From the NCBI RefSeq assembly GCF_001427305.1, contig NZ_LMFZ01000023.1:264349-328348 (forward strand): a stretch of DNA of 64,000 bases. The letters run 5' to 3'. A program made the position numbers and the translations under genes. This DNA comes from Duganella sp. Root1480D1. Its GTDB lineage: Bacteria; Pseudomonadota; Gammaproteobacteria; Burkholderiales; Burkholderiaceae_D. A model generated the notes under the pieces. That model saw only the letters and a program-made list of their open reading frames with translations. It did not search any database and had not been told where the DNA came from. This document shows, in pieces, positions 58,158 through 64,000 of this stretch. Positions within the stretch are counted from its first letter, which is position 1. Every line of letters begins with the position of its first letter.

Positions 58158-58730
58158 TTATTTCGCCAGGTTCCTGACCAGGGGCGCCCTGTAATCGACG
58201 TCTTTTTCGTTGAAATACAGGATGCCCCGCTTCAGGTCCGCGTTGATGAAGACTTCGCTGTACTGGCCTTGCGAACCGTCGCCCTGGAAGAAGAACTTCA
58301 TCCTCGTCGGCGCGGACGCCATTGCCGCCGGATCAGCATCCAGCCCCACCACTTCGGCATCCACACTGGCTTTCGCCTGATGAAGACCGCCGGCCACTCC
58401 GTACAAGCGCGCCAGTGCATCAATGAATCGATCGGTATCGCCGCCGGTGCTCATGAAACGCCCGGTCCCCCAATAGACCGAAGCTTGACTGCCTTCGATC
58501 TGCTTGCGTTTCCAGTTCGGGTGGAACTCGACGGCAAAGCCCACGGGCTGGCCACCCAGGCTGCCATGCACCGCCACGCTGCGCGTACCATCCTGTAACT
58601 GCTCAACCTTCTGCACCGGAAATGCAAAATCGACGAAGCCCTCTTCCTGGGTGACCTTGACGGCAGGCGCCGCAGCGTTGGCGGCGAAGGCGGCCGCGCC
58701 AAGAATGGTGGCCATGATGGACTTCTTCAA
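58158..58730 (-). CDS. hypothetical secreted protein
   Basis: 190 residues if started at TTG 58730, chosen because AGGAGAACGAA lies just upstream and gives a good signal peptide (MKKSIMATILGAAAFAANAAA). The mature domain is beta-rich (SVAVHGSLGGQPVGFAVEFH; GRFMSTGGDTDRFIDALARL). No family is recognised. It diverges from the S9 peptidase gene 63 bp away. Confidence 0.75.
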   Translation of the reverse strand: MKKSIMATILGAAAFAANAAAPAVKVTQEEGFVDFAFPVQKVEQLQDGTRSVAVHGSLGGQPVGFAVEFHPNWKRKQIEGSQASVYWGTGRFMSTGGDTDRFIDALARLYGVAGGLHQAKASVDAEVVGLDADPAAMASAPTRMKFFFQGDGSQGQYSEVFINADLKRGILYFNEKDVDYRAPLVRNLAK

Positions 58731-58793
58731 TTCGTTCTCCTGCAGGAAAACGATTAGTGTAGAGTAATTGGATTCTGAAGAACAGGAGCGGCA

Positions 58794-60878
58794 ATGCGGT
58801 CGTATCGAAAAATGGCATCTGGAGTAGTCTTCGGGCTGGCGGCAGTCGGCGGCGCGCAAGCGCAAAAGCCTGATCCCTATCTCTGGCTGGAGGACGTGGG
58901 CGGCGACAAGCCACTGGCCTGGGTCAAGGAGCAAAATGCCGTCGCCCTCAAGGAACTGCAGGCGCAGCCGGATTACCCCGGCATCCACGAGCGCCTGAAG
59001 ACCATCCTCAATTCCAGGGAGCGCATCCCCTACGTCACAAAGCATGGCGACTATTACTACAACTTCTGGCGCGATGCCCAGCACACGCGCGGCATCTGGC
59101 GTCGCACCACGCTGGAGCAATACCAGAAGGCCGAGCCGCAATGGGAGACGGTGCTCGACATCGACAAGCTGGCCGCCGACGAGAACGAAAACTGGGTATG
59201 GCACGGCGTGTCCTGCCTGTATCCGAAAGGCGAGCAATGCCTGGTGCAGCTATCGCGCGGCGGCGGCGATGCGCACGTGGTGCGCGAGTTCGACGTCGCC
59301 AGCCGGCGTTTTGTGACCGACGGCTTCAACCTGCCGGAAGCGAAGAGCGATATCGGCTGGATCGATAGCGACACCATCTTCGTCTCAACCGACTTCGGCG
59401 AAGGCAGCATGACCGCCTCCGGCTATCCGCGCATTGTCAAGGAATGGAAGCGCGGCACCGCGCTGACTGCAGCGGCCACCCTGTACGAAGCCAGGGCCGA
59501 CGACCTGGGCGTGGGCGCCTACAAGGACTTCACGCCCGGCCACAGCCACCAGTTCATCAACCGCCAGATCGGCTTTTACGCCAGCGAGCTGTTCGTGCGC
59601 GAAGGCGACAAGCTGTTCAAGATCGACAAGCCGGACGACGCCAATGCCTACACGGTGCGCGACCAGTTGATCATCGACCTGCGCTCCGACTGGACCGTCA
59701 ACGGCGCCACCTACAAGCAAGGCTCGCTGCTGGCGGCCGACTTCAAGCGCTTCATGGCCGGCGAACGACAGTTCGAAGTACTGTTCACACCAACGCCAAG
59801 CAGCTCGCTTGACGGGGTCTCCGCCACCCGCTCGGCACTGCTGCTCAACGTGCTCGATAACGTGAAGAACCGCTTGGTCGAACTGCGCCATGCAGACGGC
59901 AAATGGCAGCGGCGCGACGTCGCTGCGCCAGCCTTCGGCACGCTGGCCGTGCAAGCGCTCGACCCGATCGAATCCGAGCAGTACTTCCTGACGGTGACCG
60001 ACTTCCTGACCCCGACCACGATGTACCTGGCCCATGCCGGCAACGACGAGCGCACCGCGCTGAAGTCCCTGCCGGCCTACTTCGACGCCAAACCCTACAC
60101 CGTGCAGCAGCACATGGCGGTTTCAAAGGACGGCACCAAGGTGCCCTACTTCGTCCTGATGAACAAGAAGGCCAGGCTGAATGGCAAAAACCCCACCGTG
60201 ATGTACGGCTATGGCGGCTTCGAAGTCTCGATGAAGCCCTTCTACAGCGGTACTACCGGCGAAGCATGGCTCCGGCATGGCGGCGCCTACGTGCTGGCCA
60301 ACATCCGCGGCGGCGGCGAATTCGGCCCGCGCTGGCACCAGGCCGCGCTGAAGGAAAACCGCCAGCGCGCCTTCGACGACTTCATTGCCGTCGCCCAGGA
60401 TGTCATCAAGCGCAAGATCACCAGCCCGCGCCACCTCGGCATCATGGGCGGCAGCAATGGCGGCCTGCTGGTCGGTGCCGCGCTGACGCAGCGCCCCGAC
60501 CTGTTCAATGCCGTTGTTTGCCAGGTGCCGCTGCTGGACATGCAGCGCTACAGCAAGCTGCTGGCCGGCGCCTCCTGGATGGGCGAATACGGCGATCCGG
60601 ACGACCCGGCGCAGTGGGCCTACATCAGCCAGTACTCGCCCTACCAGAACGTGTTCAAGGACAAGCACTACCCGCGCGTGCTGTTCACCACCTCCACCCG
60701 CGACGACCGCGTCCATCCCGGCCACGCGCGCAAGATGGTCGCCAAGATGAAAGACCAAGGCCACGACGTGCTGTACTGGGAAAACACCGAAGGCGGCCAC
60801 GCCGGCGCCGCCAACAACGACCAGCAAGCCCAGATGTGGGCGTTGACCTACGCCTTCCTCCTCAAGCAGTTGCAATAA
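58794..60878 (+). CDS. S9 prolyl oligopeptidase-family serine peptidase, exported
   Basis: 694 residues, ATG after AGGAGCGGCA. Signal peptide 1-23 (cleaved after A-Q-A). The N-terminal beta-propeller begins PDPYLWLEDVGG. The alpha/beta hydrolase catalytic part has MGGSNGGLL (Ser near 552), RDDRVHPGHA (Asp near 636) and EGGHAGA (His near 668), and GGFEVSMKPFYS typical of this subgroup. It cleaves short peptides after Pro or a related residue in the periplasm. Its stop touches the left end of the REP-transposase module. Confidence 0.94.
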   Translation: MRSYRKMASGVVFGLAAVGGAQAQKPDPYLWLEDVGGDKPLAWVKEQNAVALKELQAQPDYPGIHERLKTILNSRERIPYVTKHGDYYYNFWRDAQHTRGIWRRTTLEQYQKAEPQWETVLDIDKLAADENENWVWHGVSCLYPKGEQCLVQLSRGGGDAHVVREFDVASRRFVTDGFNLPEAKSDIGWIDSDTIFVSTDFGEGSMTASGYPRIVKEWKRGTALTAAATLYEARADDLGVGAYKDFTPGHSHQFINRQIGFYASELFVREGDKLFKIDKPDDANAYTVRDQLIIDLRSDWTVNGATYKQGSLLAADFKRFMAGERQFEVLFTPTPSSSLDGVSATRSALLLNVLDNVKNRLVELRHADGKWQRRDVAAPAFGTLAVQALDPIESEQYFLTVTDFLTPTTMYLAHAGNDERTALKSLPAYFDAKPYTVQQHMAVSKDGTKVPYFVLMNKKARLNGKNPTVMYGYGGFEVSMKPFYSGTTGEAWLRHGGAYVLANIRGGGEFGPRWHQAALKENRQRAFDDFIAVAQDVIKRKITSPRHLGIMGGSNGGLLVGAALTQRPDLFNAVVCQVPLLDMQRYSKLLAGASWMGEYGDPDDPAQWAYISQYSPYQNVFKDKHYPRVLFTTSTRDDRVHPGHARKMVAKMKDQGHDVLYWENTEGGHAGAANNDQQAQMWALTYAFLLKQLQ

Positions 60879-60925
60879 ATTCGGGGTCAGGTCTGTCTTT
60901 CGGACAGTCGCCGCACACCTTTGAT
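60877..60925 (+). repeat. left inverted end of REP-transposase module
   Basis: 49 nt beginning aaattcggggtcaggtctgtc and ending cacctttgat. It is the reverse complement of 61847-61895 at 41 of 49 positions, the first 21 being identical. It contains a small hairpin (ctgtc / gacag) as in REP elements. Confidence 0.85.
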
Positions 60926-60932
60926 GCAGATC

Positions 60933-60970
60933 AAAACGCCCGCCCAACGTTGCTCAATGGCGGGTGTTTT
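60933..60970 (+). terminator. Rho-independent terminator
   Basis: AAAACGCCCGCC (60933-60944) pairs with GGCGGGTGTTTT (60959-60970) as a 12-bp stem with one G-T pair, followed by T-rich sequence. It likely ends the S9 peptidase transcript and may insulate the transposase gene. Confidence 0.75.
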
Positions 60971-60998
60971 CATTTGTATTGCTGCGTAAGCTCTATCG

Positions 60999-61841
60999 AT
61001 GAGCCGTCCACTCCGCATCGAACTCGGCGGCGCGCTTTATCACGTCACTGCGCGCGGCGACCGAAAAGATCACATTTTTCGCTTCGATAGCGATCGGATG
61101 ACCTGGCTTACCCTGTTAGGTGAGACTTGTGATCGATTCAATTTGGCGGTGCTGGCTTACTGCCAGATGACCAATCATTTCCATATCTTGCTTGAAACGG
61201 TTGACGGGCAGCTATCGCGCGGCATGCGGCACCTTAATGGCAATTATTCGCAGTACTTCAACCGTGCCCATGGACTCGTCGGGCACGTGTTCCAGGGACG
61301 CTTCCAGGCGATTCTCTGCCAGCGAGAACGTTATATGAAGGAACTTGCACGGTATATCGAACTCAATCCCGTGCGCGCAAATATGATGGCCTTGCCTTCG
61401 GAATGGCCCTGGAGCAGCTATAACGCAACGATGGACATGGTCGATGGCCCTTCCTGGCTACGGACCGATGAGCTGCTTGCGCACTTCGATAGCAACAGGC
61501 ACGAGGCACGCTTGGCGTATGAGGAGTTCGTCGTGGCTGGAATGGGTGGCCCTAGCCCCCTTCGTGCAGTCTCGAACCAACTCCTGCTTGGCGACGAGGA
61601 ATTCTGCGCTCGCGTTGCGGACACGCGTCCTGAAGGAAACCTGATGGAACTCAAGCGGTCCCAACGTCGTGCCATAGCTCGGCCCTTGGCAGAATACTTC
61701 GTGGAATTTCGTGATCCGAAAGAAGCCATGGCACGCGCCTATCGCTCCCTTGCTTATTCAATGCCAGAAATTGCCGGGTTTGCACGTGTTTCCGTCAAAA
61801 CCGTTAGCCGAGCGGTCGCCGCCTTTGAAAGAACGTATTGA
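60999..61841 (+). CDS. REP-associated tyrosine transposase (RAYT, Y1_Tnp)
   Basis: 280 residues. PLRIELGGALYHVTARGD at the start, the metal-binding H-x-H in QMTNHFHILLET and the catalytic Tyr in RERYMKELARYIELNPVRA. After the Y1 domain, a C-terminal helix-turn-helix (IAGFARVSVKTVSRAVAAF) probably binds DNA. Such enzymes nick REP hairpins and are thought to spread or maintain them. It is flanked by 49-nt inverted ends, and the same tcggggtcag head occurs at 27174, so those palindromes could be its substrates. Confidence 0.92.
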   Translation: MSRPLRIELGGALYHVTARGDRKDHIFRFDSDRMTWLTLLGETCDRFNLAVLAYCQMTNHFHILLETVDGQLSRGMRHLNGNYSQYFNRAHGLVGHVFQGRFQAILCQRERYMKELARYIELNPVRANMMALPSEWPWSSYNATMDMVDGPSWLRTDELLAHFDSNRHEARLAYEEFVVAGMGGPSPLRAVSNQLLLGDEEFCARVADTRPEGNLMELKRSQRRAIARPLAEYFVEFRDPKEAMARAYRSLAYSMPEIAGFARVSVKTVSRAVAAFERTY

Positions 61842-61846
61842 GAAAT

Positions 61847-61895
61847 ATCAAAGGTGCGAGCTGGATGTCCAAATGACAGACCTGACCCCGAATTT
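61847..61895 (-). repeat. right inverted end of REP-transposase module
   Basis: 49 nt, reverse complement reads aaattcggggtcaggtctgtc then atttggaca..., matching the left end at 41 of 49 positions. Confidence 0.85.
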
Positions 61896-62073
61896 CGTCC
61901 CCAATCGTGCGCGTTGGAATATTGCACGTCGTTATGCTAAGGAAAATGTTTCCCCACGCGTTGCATAGTTGACAAAGTGAAGTTTTTTGTCACGTTTTTA
62001 CTTGACTGTCGCACCTGCCGGAGTGACATTAGGCCTACCCTCGCATTCCACCTTCATACCTGAGGTACCGTCG

Positions 62074-64000
62074 AATGAACGACATGACCGAATTGCCGGA
62101 AGAGCTGGACCTTAAGCTGATCCTGTCCACCCTGATGGCTCTGAAAAAAGGTGATTTCTCGGCGCGCCTGCCGTCCGACTGGACGGGCGTGTCGGGCAAG
62201 ATCGCCGATACCCTCAATGACATCATCGAGACCAACGAGCGCATGGTGAAGTCGGTGACTGAGGTTAGCCGCGTAGTGGGCCGCGAAGGCCGCCTGACGC
62301 AGCGCGCGACTGTCCATGTTTCCGGCGGCTGGGCGACCATCATCAGCGCCGTCAATACCCTGATCGATGACCTGGTGCGCCCTACCACCGAAATGGCGCG
62401 CGTGATCGGCGCTGTGGCGAAGGGCGACCTGTCGCAAACCATGGCGCTGGAAGTCGACGGCCATCCGCTGAAAGGCCAGTACCTGCGCGCGGCGATGACC
62501 GCTAATACCATGGTGGAGCAGCTTACGTCCTTCTCTTCGGAAGTAACCCGCGTGGCGCGTGAAGTGGGTACCGAAGGCAAGCTGGGCGGCCAGGCGCAGG
62601 TGAAAGGCGTGGCCGGTACCTGGAAAGACTTGACCGACTCCGTGAACTCGATGGCGGGCAACCTGACCTCCCAGGTGCGTAACATCGCCGAGGTGACCAC
62701 TGCCGTGGCGAACGGCGACTTGTCGAAGAAGATCACGGTTGACGTGCGCGGCGAGATCCTGCAGCTGAAAGACACCATCAACGTGATGGTAGACCAGCTG
62801 CGTTCCTTCGCGTCCGAAGTGACCCGCGTGGCGCGGGAGGTGGGTACCGAGGGCAAGCTGGGCGGCCAGGCATACGTGCCGGGCGTCGGCGGCACCTGGA
62901 AGGACTTGACCGATAACGTGAACTTCATGGCATCCAACCTGACCGGCCAGGTGAGGAATATCGCGGCGGTGACTACCGCGGTGGCAAACGGCGACTTGTC
63001 GAAGAAGATTACGGTGGACGTGAAGGGCGAGATCCTGGAACTGAAAAACACCATCAACGTGATGGTGGACCAGTTGTCGTCCTTCGCTTCGGAGGTGACC
63101 CGCGTGGCACGGGAGGTGGGGACCGAGGGCAAGCTGGGTGGCCAGGCGCAGGTGAAAGGCGTGGCTGGTACCTGGAAAGACTTGACCGACTCCGTGAACT
63201 CGATGGCGGGTAACCTGACCTCCCAGGTGCGTAACATCGCTGAGGTGACCACCGCCGTGGCCAACGGCGACTTGTCCAAGAAAATCACGGTGGACGTCAA
63301 GGGCGAGATCCTGGAACTGAAAAACACCATCAACGTGATGGTGGACCAGTTGAACTCCTTCGCATCGGAGGTGACCCGCGTGGCGCGCGAAGTGGGTACC
63401 GAGGGTAAGCTGGGCGGCCAGGCAAACGTGTCCGGCGTCGGCGGCACCTGGAAGGACTTGACCGACAACGTGAACTTCATGGCGTCCAACCTGACCGGCC
63501 AGGTGCGCAACATCGCGGAGGTGACCACCGCGGTGGCAAACGGCGACCTGTCCAAGAAGATTACCGTGGACGTGAAGGGCGAGATCCTGGAACTGAAAAA
63601 CACCATCAACGTGATGGTGGACCAGTTGTCTTCCTTTGCATCGGAGGTGACCCGCGTGGCGCGTGAGGTGGGTACCGAGGGTAAGCTGGGCGGCCAGGCC
63701 TACGTGCCGGGCGTCGGCGGCACCTGGAAGGACTTGACCGACAACGTGAACTTCATGGCGTCCAACCTGACCGGCCAGGTGCGTAATATTGCGGCGGTGA
63801 CCACCGCGGTGGCACGCGGGGACTTGTCCAAGAAAATTACCGTGGACGTGAAAGGCGAGATCCTGGAGCTGAAAGACACCATCAACGTGATGGTGGACCA
63901 GTTGTCTTCCTTCGCTTCCGAGGTGACCCGCGTGGCACGGGAGGTGGGTACCGAGGGCAAGCTGGGCGGCCAGGCCAACGTGTCCGGGGTGGCCGGTACC
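62074..64000 (+). CDS. poly-HAMP signalling protein, probable hybrid kinase (3' end outside window)
   Basis: Open from ATG 62074 (GAGG upstream) to the right edge, at least 642 residues. There is no signal peptide or membrane helix. After about 140 residues it becomes a tandem array of HAMP units of 92 residues (276 bp), at least six in view, each with VTTAVANGDLSKKITVDV-like and INVMVDQL-like blocks. Fungal Nik1-type and bacterial soluble poly-HAMP hybrid kinases are built this way, with HisKA, ATPase and receivers after the array. That part is not in the window, so kinase identity is inferred. Confidence 0.88.
62509..64000 (+). repeat. 276-bp tandem repeats coding HAMP units
   Basis: The landmark gatggtggac recurs (with small changes) at 62509, 62785, 63061, 63337, 63613 and 63889, exactly 276 bp apart each time. 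Copies are nearly identical in DNA over long runs, and two unit types alternate. Confidence 0.92.

Larger units (their letters stand above)
60877..61895 (+). mobile_element. RAYT-REP module (1019 bp)
   Basis: The RAYT gene plus the two 49-nt inverted ends (60877-60925 and 61847-61895) make a discrete unit. No target duplication was recognised. Confidence 0.7.

Noticed and set aside
62035..63609. Minus-strand repetitive frame opposite the HAMP array
   Set aside because: Its repeats simply mirror the 276-bp HAMP units; no start context or known domain.
62509..64000. CRISPR-like or satellite array
   Set aside because: Period 276 bp is a multiple of three, the frame is open, and each unit encodes a HAMP domain.

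Overview
The window reads as chromosomal DNA of a high-GC betaproteobacterium, most likely Oxalobacteraceae (Massilia, Duganella or Janthinobacterium type). This is an inference from several things together: a DUF3460-type mini-protein, a monomeric NADP isocitrate dehydrogenase, a REP-associated transposase, recCBD in a tight operon, and many multidomain hybrid histidine kinases. Most of the window is clearly GC-rich with strongly biased codons. Positions 1 to about 7000 and about 15950-16800 are visibly poorer in GC and look like accessory DNA.

Region 1 (1-16600) is an accessory secretion locus, all on the minus strand. A ten-gene operon (15952 to 7062) encodes a type IV filament / type II secretion-like machine: a lipoprotein secretin with a C-terminal cohesin-like domain, three prepilin-like proteins, PilO/PilP/PilM/PilN-like assembly proteins, a GspF platform and a GspE ATPase. 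It is bracketed by four divergent paralogues of a small secreted two-cysteine family (16199-16555, 6583-6915, 6197-6523, 5795-6133). Below these lies a giant Sec-exported SpvB/FG-GAP/RHS protein (5600 to beyond base 1). Machine and putative cargo or toxin-like proteins therefore sit side by side. This is the most interesting feature of the window.

Region 2 (16.8-32.2 kb) is ordinary metabolism and regulation: a PAS-GGDEF-EAL protein, an amino-acid ABC importer pair without its ATPase, a DUF882 peptidase-like protein, a ferredoxin, DUF1697, an AraC regulator, a sterol desaturase-like membrane oxygenase, monomeric Icd, a LysR-MFS-tautomerase unit, ThuA, GNAT and a sulfate-binding protein.

Region 3 (32.2-42.7 kb) is signalling: an operon of a Cache-GAF sensor, a hybrid kinase and an HD-GYP response regulator, then a D-Ala-D-Ala endopeptidase and a histidine kinase with a degenerate ATPase domain. 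Region 4 (42.6-51.6 kb) is recC-recB-recD with ATGA overlaps. A perfect 27-bp palindrome lies in frame inside recD.

Region 5 (51.7-64 kb) holds a CHASE hybrid kinase, a PHP/CehA-type metallohydrolase, a YpfJ zinc metallopeptidase, an S9 peptidase, a REP-transposase module with 49-nt inverted ends, and the start of a poly-HAMP protein built of 276-bp repeats that runs off the right edge. No tRNA, rRNA or CRISPR array was seen, and no gene-free stretch exceeds 300 bases.
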